A DNA stretch of 18,557 nt, taken from the NCBI GenBank assembly GCA_017992655.1, contig JAGOOF010000005.1:1-18557 (forward strand), read 5' to 3'. Below, piece by piece: positions 7,525-13,935 of this stretch. The notes under the pieces were generated by a model. The model was given only the letters and a program-made list of their open reading frames with translations. It did no database searches and had not been told where the DNA came from. Numbering within the stretch: position 1 is the stretch's first letter; the number at the start of each line of letters is the position of its first letter. The translations under genes were made by a program, and so were the position numbers. The stretch comes from Patescibacteria group bacterium (GTDB taxonomy: Bacteria; Patescibacteriota; UBA1384).

Positions 7525-9045
7525 ATGAATCAACTTTGTTTAGTGGTTATGGATGGATGGGGAATAGGCCAGCGCTGGGGAGGAAACGCGATATACAATG
7601 CCCAGCCCCCCTTTTATGGCTCTTTGTGGCAAACGGTGCCAAGCACCATACTCGGGGCAAGTGGTTTAGATGTAGGCCTTTTGGCGCAAACATCAGGCAA
7701 CTCTGAAGCGGGCCATGTTAATATTGGCGCAGGAAGGGTGGTAAGCCAAGACTTAAGCTGGATACAGCATCAAATAGACAGCGGAGAGTTTTTCAAAAAT
7801 AATACCCTTAATGAAATGTTTTTAAGCGCAAAACAAGCAGGGCGGCCAGTACATATTGTCGGCATGCTGAGTGACGGGGGGATTCATTCTCACATTGACC
7901 ACGTATATGCTCTTTTAGAATTAGCGGCGCGCTACCGGCCTGTAGCGGTTTATTTACACCTCTTTGGTGACGGGCGCGACACAGAGCCCCACCGCATTCA
8001 ATTGCTTTTAGAACGCCTAAACATGAGAACAAATAAGTTTGGGGTGGGTATTATTGCCAGTATAGTGGGCCGTTATTATGCCATGGACCGAGCGCGTAAC
8101 TTTGAAAGAACAGAAAAGGCTTATTCTCTTCTTACTGCGGGTACCGGAGAGGTAGTTGGTAGTTGGGAAGAAGGCATCGCAAACGCGTACCGTCGTGGTA
8201 TGACCGATGAATATTTGCCCCCCATGGCATTACGGCAAACTGTATCTCAAACCAGAATTAAAAATGGCGATTTTATAATTTTCACTAACTTTCGGGCAGA
8301 CAGAATTTGGCAAATAGAGGCCGCGCTTACAGAGGAGAACTTTAGTGCATTTGCGCGCCAGCCAATAAAGCCGGGACGGATGGTAAGCTTTGTGCCCATA
8401 GAAACTGCTCCTAATCTGGAGTCGGCGATGGCTCCACCGACCATTGGCGCTACGCTGGGAGAGGTTATTTCTTTGGCTGGTTTTAGGCAACTGCGTATTG
8501 CAGAAACGGAAAAAGGGCCACATGCTACCTACTTTTTAAACGGGGGGCGAAAAGAGCCCTTTTCTGGGCAGAAAGATGAGATAGTGCCATCGCCAACTCA
8601 AAGCTATGCCACTGTTCCAGAGATGAGTGCCTATAAGCTTGAGCAATTGGCATTACGCGCGATTGGCGATGCGCAGTATAAGTTTATATTTTTAAACTTG
8701 GCCAATGCCGATATGGTGGGCCATACAGGCAATATGGAAGCGGGCATAAAGGCAGTCCGTATTGTTGACGGTATTGTTAAGAAAATTAGCGCTAAGGCAA
8801 TCGCGAGCGGAACAGATTTAATTATTACGGCTGACCACGGTAATATCGATGAAATGATTTCTCCCACCACGGGCGATGTTTCTGTTGACCATACTCGTAA
8901 TAGGGTGCCGATGTTTTTAGTAACTAGCGATAAACAGAAAAAACTTCGGGCAAGCGGGAGGCTCTGCGACATTGCTCCTACATCTTTGAACTTGATGGGT
9001 TTGGAAAAGCCGGCCGTTATGAACGGACAATCTTTGCTTGCCTAG
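7525..9045 (+). CDS. gpmI: 2,3-bisphosphoglycerate-independent phosphoglycerate mutase
   Basis: 506 aa, the family's normal length (~510). The enzyme interconverts 3- and 2-phosphoglycerate in glycolysis and gluconeogenesis using two Mn2+ ions in an alkaline-phosphatase-like site. Visible hallmarks are the metal ligand in VVMDGWGIG (Asp10), the phosphorylated Ser60 in GNSEAGHVNIGAGRVV, SDGGIHSHIDH (about 116-126), GDGRDTEP (148-155), RYYAMDRARNFERTEKAY, FTNFRADR, ITADHGNIDEM and VDHTRNRVPM. No Shine-Dalgarno site precedes the ATG. A TGC-AATAAT element at 7505-7513 lies 11 nt upstream and may be an extended -10 that leaves a very short leader. The gene follows the ABC pair by 65 bp but is probably transcribed on its own. 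Confidence 0.97.
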   Translation: MNQLCLVVMDGWGIGQRWGGNAIYNAQPPFYGSLWQTVPSTILGASGLDVGLLAQTSGNSEAGHVNIGAGRVVSQDLSWIQHQIDSGEFFKNNTLNEMFLSAKQAGRPVHIVGMLSDGGIHSHIDHVYALLELAARYRPVAVYLHLFGDGRDTEPHRIQLLLERLNMRTNKFGVGIIASIVGRYYAMDRARNFERTEKAYSLLTAGTGEVVGSWEEGIANAYRRGMTDEYLPPMALRQTVSQTRIKNGDFIIFTNFRADRIWQIEAALTEENFSAFARQPIKPGRMVSFVPIETAPNLESAMAPPTIGATLGEVISLAGFRQLRIAETEKGPHATYFLNGGRKEPFSGQKDEIVPSPTQSYATVPEMSAYKLEQLALRAIGDAQYKFIFLNLANADMVGHTGNMEAGIKAVRIVDGIVKKISAKAIASGTDLIITADHGNIDEMISPTTGDVSVDHTRNRVPMFLVTSDKQKKLRASGRLCDIAPTSLNLMGLEKPAVMNGQSLLA

Positions 9046-9115
9046 TTTTTGGTTTAACGGCCGAACCTAATATTTTTTTTGCAAAGACTGGTTTGTATAT
9101 CTGTTGGTTTTGTAT

Positions 9116-9144
9116 TTGACATTAAAACTATTTTGTTATATAAC
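9116..9144 (+). promoter_or_regulatory. Strong sigma70-type promoter upstream of the small RNA candidate
   Basis: Consensus TTGACA (9116-9121), a 17-nt spacer and TATAAC (9139-9144). Initiation is expected near 9150. No open reading frame follows before a strong terminator, which suggests a short non-coding transcript. Confidence 0.65.
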
Positions 9145-9149
9145 CTCTC

Positions 9150-9231
9150 TGCTTGTTGAAGAAAGCTTCTTCATACAGGCCCCCCGCGCGCCCCGCTGGT
9201 CCCATGCACCGGACCAGCGGGGATCTTTTTT
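9150..9231 (+). ncRNA. Candidate small RNA, about 80 nt
   Basis: The segment lies between the promoter at 9116-9144 and the terminator at 9191-9231 and has no start codon with an adequate frame. It contains a 6-bp hairpin GAAGAA/TTCTTC (9158-9172), a C-rich linker, and the terminator hairpin. The terminator loop region CCATGCACCGG (9202-9212) is exactly complementary to 9359-9369 in the leader of the next unit. I do not recognise a known RNA family. The alternative is that it is only the trailing end of gpmI with a chance promoter. Confidence 0.4.
9191..9231 (+). terminator. Strong rho-independent terminator
   Basis: CCCCGCTGGTCC (9191-9202) and GGACCAGCGGGG (9211-9222) form a perfect 12-bp stem with an 8-nt loop, followed by ATCTTTTTT. 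It ends the small RNA candidate and would also stop readthrough from gpmI. Confidence 0.92.
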
Positions 9232-9289
9232 ATAAAAAACTGTGGATATCTACGCTTTTTGATTCCTGTTGCGCACTACCTGCCCACCC

Positions 9290-9318
9290 TTGACATTAAG
9301 CAGTAGTGGTAGTACTAT
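9290..9318 (+). promoter_or_regulatory. Promoter of the GC-rich hairpin-dense unit
   Basis: Consensus TTGACA (9290-9295), a 17-nt spacer and TACTAT (9313-9318). Initiation is expected near 9325, giving a leader of ~110 nt before the ATG at 9436. Confidence 0.6.
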
Positions 9319-9324
9319 TTTCCC

Positions 9325-9435
9325 ATAGTGTCTAACGCTTGCGTAAGGCACTATCCGCCCGGTGCATGGACAAAAGCAGAAAGGGGGTTTCTTGCTTAAG
9401 TCAGGGCGGGTTAAAAAATAGCGGGGGTGCAGCAA
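9325..9435 (+). promoter_or_regulatory. Structured 5' leader of the GC-rich unit
   Basis: The leader can fold into a nested hairpin (ATAGTG/CACTAT enclosing ACGC/GCGT, about 9325-9352). A CCGCCC/GGGCGG stem (9355-9360 with 9404-9409) then encloses an AGCA-GAAA/TTTC-TTGCT hairpin around a GGGGG loop. A 7-bp hairpin TGCAGCA/TGCTGCA (9428-9443) spans the start codon. Its 9359-9369 segment is the exact complement of the upstream terminator loop. This could be a regulatory leader; no known riboswitch is recognised. Confidence 0.4.
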
Positions 9436-9819
9436 ATGCTGCAGAAGATTGAAAGGGCACTCACAGGGTGCCAGTGCGGAGTGGAAATCAGGCGGACTCC
9501 GGAGGGTCTGGGGATCTACGGATCTCTGGAGTACTCCAGCCTCTGCCTTGCCCCAGTAGGGGAGCCGGTGAACGAGGAATTCGTTGTCTTTGACGGCGAA
9601 ATCCCCGATGCACGGCTCCGGTTTGCCAGTTTCACGGCGATTCACGCCGTGAGGCAGGCAGGCCTGCAGATTGCCCGGGGGGCACACTCGGGCAGGCTCT
9701 ATGTTGTACTGCCTGCCCAAGGGCAGGAGCCTGAGGTCGTCTTCGACCTCAAACTCCGTCGCCCGGAAATCACGTTGCGAGAGGCCACCAGCTGGTGGCC
9801 AGACTACTCGCCAGAGTAG
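9436..9819 (+). CDS. Hypothetical 127-aa protein in a GC-rich transcription unit
   Basis: I do not recognise the family. From the ATG at 9436 the product is 127 aa, with no signal peptide or transmembrane helix, an early CQC pair (GCQCGVEIRR), and alternating hydrophobic patterns that suggest a small alpha/beta domain (EEFVVFDGEIPD, GRLYVVLPAQ, PEVVFDLKLRR). An in-frame GTG at 9427 would add three residues; GGGGG (9423-9427) is a possible weak ribosome binding site for the ATG. Base composition and third codon positions are far richer in G and C than in neighbouring genes, which suggests transfer or a special class of gene. The unit has its own promoter and terminator. The reading frame is shot through with perfect hairpins, so a partly non-coding function cannot be excluded. 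Confidence 0.6.
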   Translation: MLQKIERALTGCQCGVEIRRTPEGLGIYGSLEYSSLCLAPVGEPVNEEFVVFDGEIPDARLRFASFTAIHAVRQAGLQIARGAHSGRLYVVLPAQGQEPEVVFDLKLRRPEITLREATSWWPDYSPE

Positions 9820-9873
9820 TGAGGCCAACTCAGCCCGGTGGCTGAGAACTAGTTGCCGTTGGGGGACGGCAAC
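9783..9873 (+). other. Chain of perfect hairpins at the end of the GC-rich gene
   Basis: Four consecutive structures lie nearly end to end: an 18-bp perfect palindrome GGCCACCAGCTGGTGGCC (9783-9800), ACTACTC/GAGTAGT (9803-9820, covering the stop codon), CTCAGCC/GGCTGAG (9829-9846) and GTTGCCGT/ACGGCAAC (9852-9873). The terminator hairpin follows 3 nt later. Confidence 0.75.
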
Positions 9874-9876
9874 CAC

Positions 9877-9919
9877 AGGCCTTGCAGAATTCACTTTTCT
9901 GCAAGGCCTTTCCTTTTTA
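9877..9919 (+). terminator. Rho-independent terminator of the GC-rich unit
   Basis: AGGCCTTGCAGAA (9877-9889) and TTCTGCAAGGCCT (9897-9909) form a perfect 13-bp stem with a 7-nt loop, followed by TTCCTTTTT. The repeat array begins directly after it. Confidence 0.92.
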
Positions 9920-10550
9920 GTTTGGTGTGATACTAACGGGAGTAGTACTCGGTGAGTATATCTCGTTTCACTCGATACAGGCATCTCGGTTGCACTCGAT
10001 ACAGGCATCTCGGTTGCACTCGATACAGGCATCTCGAACGATAATATTTTTACTGTTCGAACGAAGTGAGAACTATCACATTAGTGCAAGAGTAACGGTC
10101 TTTAGTTCTCGGTGATTACACCTCGAACGATAAAATTAATACTGTTCGAGCAAAGCGAGAACTATCCGTGACCTCCATTACCGTTCGAATGAAATGAGAA
10201 CTACTGCGTCAGTGCAAAACTCACGGCAATAGTTCTCGTCATTCCAATCCTCAAACAGTAAAAATAACCTCTGGCGATAGTCACATTACTGTTCGAACGA
10301 AGTGAGAACTACTGCGTCAGTTCTAGTATCAACGGTGTTTAGTTCTCGTCATTCCAATCCTCGAACAGTAAAAATAACCTCTGGCGATAGTTTCTTTACT
10401 GTTCGAACGAAGTGAGAACTATTACGCTTAGATATCAACTGATGGTTCTTAGTTCTCGAGATAACGCTTCGAGTAGTTCTCTCGAACAGTAAAAAACTCA
10501 TCTCGAACAGTAATAAGAACAGTAAAAATCGAACGCAGGCGAGAACTTTT
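9917..10550 (+). repeat. Array B of ~82-bp interrupted palindromes
   Basis: The array opens with a left-truncated copy (about 9917-10042) that abuts the terminator and carries three tandem units in its right arm. It continues with full copies at 10051-10132, 10179-10260, 10287-10370 and 10397-10491, a left half-unit at 10140-10178, and scrambled fragments from 10492 to about 10550. About 50 bp including the right arm and following spacer are repeated 110 bp apart (10231-10281 and 10341-10391) with one mismatch, a recent segmental duplication. All copies have the same orientation as in arrays A and C. Open frames here are repeat-derived and not genes. Confidence 0.9.
9960..10036 (+). repeat. 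23/24-nt tandem repeat, three copies
   Basis: One 23-nt unit identical to that in array A (9960-9982), two 24-nt variants with CGGTTGCAC in place of CGTTTCAC (9983-10006 and 10007-10030), and a partial ATCTCG. They sit in the right arm of a truncated palindrome. Confidence 0.9.
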
Positions 10551-10599
10551 GTTTTTTTGTAATTTTGGTAATATAAATGTGTAAATAAGAAAAAGGAGG
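10549..10599 (+). promoter_or_regulatory. Promoter and ribosome binding site of the DUF378-like gene
   Basis: TTGTTT (10549-10554), a 17-nt spacer and TATAAA (10572-10577), then a strong AAGGAGG (10593-10599) five bases before the ATG at 10604. Confidence 0.55.
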
Positions 10600-10603
10600 C
10601 AAA

Positions 10604-10813
10604 ATGCAAAAATTAGGAACAGTAGATTGGCTTGTGCTTGTGCTAGTGATAGTGGGTGGCCTCAACTGGGGGCTGGTCGGATTCTTTCAGTTCGACCTAG
10701 TCGCGTGGATCTTTGGTGACGCGGCCAATGTGCTAGCGCGTATTGTTTACGCTTTGGTCGGCCTGTCGGCGGTCTACTTGCTAGTAACCGTAGGCAAGCT
10801 AGGCAAGAAATAA
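10604..10813 (+). CDS. DUF378-like small membrane protein
   Basis: 69 aa with two hydrophobic helices. The first (DWLVLVLVIVGGLNWGLVGFF) has the GGLNWGLVG signature of the DUF378/YuzA family, and the second (ANVLARIVYALVGLSAVYLLV) matches the family's R-x-x-Y-x-L-V-G-x-x-A pattern. The function of the family is unknown; it is predicted to be an integral membrane protein. It has a good promoter and ribosome binding site and its own terminator, so it is monocistronic. It converges with the heliorhodopsin gene across a shared bidirectional terminator. Confidence 0.88.
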   Translation: MQKLGTVDWLVLVLVIVGGLNWGLVGFFQFDLVAWIFGDAANVLARIVYALVGLSAVYLLVTVGKLGKK

Positions 10814-10831
10814 GCAGATTAATCTACAAAA

Positions 10832-10860
10832 AAACAAACGGCACCCGCCGTTTGTTTTTT
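10832..10860. terminator. Bidirectional terminator between DUF378-like and heliorhodopsin genes
   Basis: AAACAAACGGC (10832-10842) pairs perfectly with GCCGTTTGTTT (10847-10857) around a 4-nt loop, with T runs on the right and A runs on the left. It can therefore stop transcription from both sides. Confidence 0.9.
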
Positions 10861-10876
10861 TATGTGTTCTTTTCCT

Positions 10877-11641
10877 TTACGGCCTTAAAGTACCCGCGAA
10901 AACCTGCCACGCCAAAAGCGATTTAGCAACTAAGCTTAACACAATATAAGCACGCTCTCCGTAGAGGTAGTCCTTCCAGCGGCCAACTTTTTTGTACTGC
11001 AACACTTGGTTAATGGCAAAGCTGTTGAAGAACAAGAATATAGAGAAGTAAATCCAGTACACAAAATCAGGTGCTTTTACATCACTCCCCGGGCTCCACA
11101 AGTAAATACCTATCGCGACCCATGGCCCAATTCCCGCAATACAGCCAAAGATAAAAGATGTCCAATCCGTTTTGGTAGTTGATTGGTTGTGCAGTTCCAT
11201 CATCCAGCCAAACAAGATCATGGTGGCATTAAGAATGAAAATAGCAATAAGTGCCGAAATATCGTAGATACCTACAAGCATGGCGATAACCGCGATCATT
11301 AAAGAAGAACTAAACGAATACTCTATCCACCGTGCGTAGTTAATGCCCTTAGCAAGGTTTTTGTTGTACCACTCGTTAATTTTAGGCAGGGCAATCAGTA
11401 TATGCGCGAAAGCAGACAAAAAGAGAAAAACGGCGACTGCTGGCCCTATTGCGACCTCGAACAAAGTATCGGCATTTGGTAGCAGGCTACTCGAGCCGGG
11501 GTCAAACTTTAAAAAAGAACTTGTTACGGGCAGTTTGAAGTCGGTAGCCAACACAAGCACCGCAACGGCCTGGCAAAAGTGGAAAATCGCCATCGCTATG
11601 TTAAAAGTTCTAAGCTTGGCAAATTTGCCTTCTTGGTCCAT
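10877..11641 (-). CDS. Heliorhodopsin
   Basis: 254 aa with seven hydrophobic helices. Family marks are clear. The retinal Schiff-base lysine is Lys240 in SLVAKSLLAWQVFAG (helix 7). The counterion Glu107 lies in the characteristic RWIEYSFSSSLM of helix 3. His21 (IFHFCQA) and His80 (AFAHILIAL) correspond to the conserved histidines near the retinal pocket. Heliorhodopsins are retinal-binding photoreceptors with inverted topology (N-terminus inside), slow photocycles and, for most, no ion pumping. A ribosome binding site AAGGAGAA (11651-11644) precedes the ATG. No retinal biosynthesis gene (blh or carotenoid genes) is in the window, so retinal may be scavenged. The nearest DNA-repair gene is the glycosylase ~2.3 kb away; no functional link is shown. 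Confidence 0.95.
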   Translation of the reverse strand: MDQEGKFAKLRTFNIAMAIFHFCQAVAVLVLATDFKLPVTSSFLKFDPGSSSLLPNADTLFEVAIGPAVAVFLFLSAFAHILIALPKINEWYNKNLAKGINYARWIEYSFSSSLMIAVIAMLVGIYDISALIAIFILNATMILFGWMMELHNQSTTKTDWTSFIFGCIAGIGPWVAIGIYLWSPGSDVKAPDFVYWIYFSIFLFFNSFAINQVLQYKKVGRWKDYLYGERAYIVLSLVAKSLLAWQVFAGTLRP

Positions 11642-11805
11642 TGTTCTCCTTTTTATTATGCTTTTAATAATTCACTACACCTTTATATAAACAAAAAAAG
11701 CACTTTTTGTATAGCAAACGTTCGGGAGAACATTTACCTCTTGAGACCGCCCCATTCTACTACAGTGAAACCTTTGCGTTGGGGAGAAGAGCTAGGGAAT
11801 TAATT

Positions 11806-11881
11806 TGGTACCGCGTACGGGAATTGAACCCGTGTTTCCGCCGTGAGAGGGCGGTGTCCTAGGCCACTAGACGAACGCGGC
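11806..11881 (-). tRNA. tRNA-Glu (anticodon CTC), CCA encoded
   Basis: A complete cloverleaf on the minus strand. The acceptor stem is GCCGCGT/ACGCGGT, the anticodon stem CCGCC/GGCGG with loop CTCTCAC (anticodon CTC, reading GAG), and the T arm ACGGG/CCCGT with GTTCAAT. The discriminator A is followed by an encoded CCA (11808-11806). Confidence 0.95.
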
Positions 11882-11894
11882 TCACCATTGCAAA

Positions 11895-11923
11895 ATTATA
11901 GCTAAAAAGAGCCTATGTGTAAA
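11895..11923 (-). promoter_or_regulatory. tRNA-Glu promoter
   Basis: TTTACA (11923-11918), a 17-nt spacer and a perfect TATAAT (11900-11895) on the minus strand. Initiation is expected about 7 nt before the mature tRNA 5' end. It sits in the short gap after the RNase J gene. Confidence 0.7.
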
Positions 11924-11943
11924 CACGAAGACAAGAGTTCTCT

Positions 11944-13866
11944 TTATACCTCAATGATTACCGGTATCACAATTGGCCGGCGTTCGGTCCTTTTTTCGAG
12001 GAATTTATTCATTTTTTCACGCAAGGCATTTTTCACTTGCGCCCAATCACCCTGGGTACGGTTTGTCTCTGCCAAAAAGACGCGGCGCACTTCGGAGCGC
12101 GCATCACGAATCAGCTCTTCGGCGGCACGCATATAAACAAAGCCACGAGAGATAATATCAGGGCTTGTCACAATCTCACGAGTTCGGCGGTCAACTGTTA
12201 CAATGCACACAAAAATTCCGTCTGATGCCATTGCTTGACGATCGCGCAACACAATGTTGCCGACATCACCTACCCCTAATCCATCGACTAAAACACCCTC
12301 CGCCGGCACACGCCAAGCAGATTTTTCTGCCTTGCCCTCGGTTACTTCTAATATTTCGCCATTTTCCATAATTATGGTACTTTCGACGCCGTTTTGGCGG
12401 GCTAGCTCGGCGTGTATCGATAAATGGCGATACTCACCGTGAATCGGTACAAAGTGTTTAGGCTTGAGTATATTTATGAGCATAGCGAGTTCATCGCGGT
12501 AGGCGTGGCCAGAAACGTGAACATCAATTTCTTTGCCATACACTACCTTTGCGCCAAGGCGGAAAAGATTATTGATAACATCGCCAATTGCCGCTTCGTT
12601 ACCGGGAATAGGTGAGGCGGATAGCACCACAGTATCACCTGCTTTGATTCTAAATTGGCGGTGAGACCCTTGTGCCATGCGAAAAAGTGACGACATTTCT
12701 TCGCCTTGGCTGCCGGTTGATATAATAAGTAATTTATCCGGGGGAATACTCTTTGCTTTTTCCAGTGGAATAATACTTTCTTTAGGGGCGTCAATGTAGC
12801 CCATTTCAATTGCCAACTCGGCGTTGCGCACCATAGAACGGCCAGAAAAGGCGATTTTACGGTTAGTTTTAACGGCTGCCCGAATAACTTGATGCACACG
12901 GTGTATTTGGCTCGCAAATGTTGCCAAAATCACACGGCCACTAGCCTTAGAGAATATATCAACAAAACTTTGGCCGATTTCACTTTCAGAAACGGTACTT
13001 CCAGGACGTTCAGAGTTAGTGGAGTCAGCAAATAAAACATCAACACCCTCTTCACCCCATTTTGCCAACATTGCCTTATCAATTGCCTTACCGGCAACGG
13101 GGGTGGCGTCCCACTTCCAGTCGCCGCTCCAAACAATGTGCGAGGGTTTAGCGTCTGGCGTTTGGCCAGGAATACGGATAGAAAAGCCAAGCGCATCAGG
13201 GATAGAGTGTGTTACCGCAAAGGGTTCCACTCTAATGTCGCCAAACTTTAAGACGTCGCCATCTTTTATGGAATGGAGAGGAATGTTTTTAAAGCCGTGT
13301 TCTTCCAGCTTAAGTGCAATTAAACCTTTAGCAAAGGGAGCGGCATAAATCGGCACGGGTAATTTTTTGACAATATAGGGCAAAGCACCAATATGGTCTT
13401 CATGGCCATGAGTACAAATAATGGCTTTAACTTTATCTTTGCGCTCTTCTACGTACAGGCTATTTGGTATTAAGTGGTCAATACCAAACATATATGAATC
13501 GGGGAACATGGTACCAGCATCAATAATCACGATGGTGTCGTTAAATTCCAGCGCTGTCATGTTTTTACCGACCTCACCGAGCCCCCCCAAGGGGATTACT
13601 CTTAGCTTACCGCGTACAGGAGGGATATTAAGAGTAGTGGGGCCTGCTTTTACATTGTTAGGCTTGGAATATCCGTTGCCATTTTTATGATTATTGCTCG
13701 AGTAGCTGTCGCTATGGCGCACGGTATTAGTGCGCTTGCGCGCTTGTAACACATCATCACGTGTCGAAAAATCGCGCTTTTCACGTGGTTGAGCGGGACG
13801 AGGGCGAAATGTCATTTCAGAGTGCCAGCTGGTCATGCGTGGCTTTGCAGATTGGTTGTTGTACAT
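11944..13866 (-). CDS. rnj: Ribonuclease J
   Basis: 640 aa, against ~555 for typical RNase J. RNase J is a metallo-beta-lactamase/beta-CASP enzyme with 5'-3' exonuclease and endonuclease activity in mRNA decay and rRNA maturation. The catalytic core starts near residue 85 (KLRVIPLGGLGEVGKNM). The zinc motif HGHEDH is at 153-158, and further ligands lie in VTHSIPDA and SGDWKWD. The beta-CASP segment carries VSGHAYRDELAMLINILKPKHFVPIHGEYRH. The family's C-terminal domain follows. The first ~80 residues are a polar, Arg/Asn/Ser-rich, probably disordered extension (RPRPAQPREKRD, SNNHKNGNGYSK) that may bind RNA; that role is inference. The ribosome binding site is weak. Confidence 0.95.
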   Translation of the reverse strand: MYNNQSAKPRMTSWHSEMTFRPRPAQPREKRDFSTRDDVLQARKRTNTVRHSDSYSSNNHKNGNGYSKPNNVKAGPTTLNIPPVRGKLRVIPLGGLGEVGKNMTALEFNDTIVIIDAGTMFPDSYMFGIDHLIPNSLYVEERKDKVKAIICTHGHEDHIGALPYIVKKLPVPIYAAPFAKGLIALKLEEHGFKNIPLHSIKDGDVLKFGDIRVEPFAVTHSIPDALGFSIRIPGQTPDAKPSHIVWSGDWKWDATPVAGKAIDKAMLAKWGEEGVDVLFADSTNSERPGSTVSESEIGQSFVDIFSKASGRVILATFASQIHRVHQVIRAAVKTNRKIAFSGRSMVRNAELAIEMGYIDAPKESIIPLEKAKSIPPDKLLIISTGSQGEEMSSLFRMAQGSHRQFRIKAGDTVVLSASPIPGNEAAIGDVINNLFRLGAKVVYGKEIDVHVSGHAYRDELAMLINILKPKHFVPIHGEYRHLSIHAELARQNGVESTIIMENGEILEVTEGKAEKSAWRVPAEGVLVDGLGVGDVGNIVLRDRQAMASDGIFVCIVTVDRRTREIVTSPDIISRGFVYMRAAEELIRDARSEVRRVFLAETNRTQGDWAQVKNALREKMNKFLEKRTERRPIVIPVIIEV

Positions 13867-13935
13867 AATTCTTTCTTACTTTCTTTCTTATTATTTTTGC
13901 TAAGCATAGAACTAGAGTGTTTATGCTCAATTTTT

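Noticed and set aside
9046..9080. Weak terminator directly after gpmI
   Set aside because: GGTT/AACC gives only a 4-bp stem before a T run; the strong terminator at 9191-9231 is the better candidate.
9250..10032. Long minus-strand open frame (260 aa) opposite the GC-rich unit
   Set aside because: Its first ~25 residues are translation of the tandem repeat (MPVSSATE, MPVSSETR), and it spans the terminator, promoter and leader of the plus-strand unit. The plus-strand frame has its own promoter and terminator and a more protein-like sequence.
9917..10550. Possible CRISPR array
   Set aside because: Conserved stretches alternate with ~27-nt variable ones, but the left and right flanks are different sequences forming an interrupted palindrome, the spacing is irregular, some loops are shared between arrays, and there are no cas genes.
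10349..10609. Minus-strand frame of 86 aa in array B
   Set aside because: The sequence (LLFERTT, HFVRTVKK) is only a translation of the palindromic repeats and has no ribosome binding site.
12543..13196. Open frames in other frames within the RNase J gene
   Set aside because: They are shadows of a strongly conserved coding sequence and have no family motifs.
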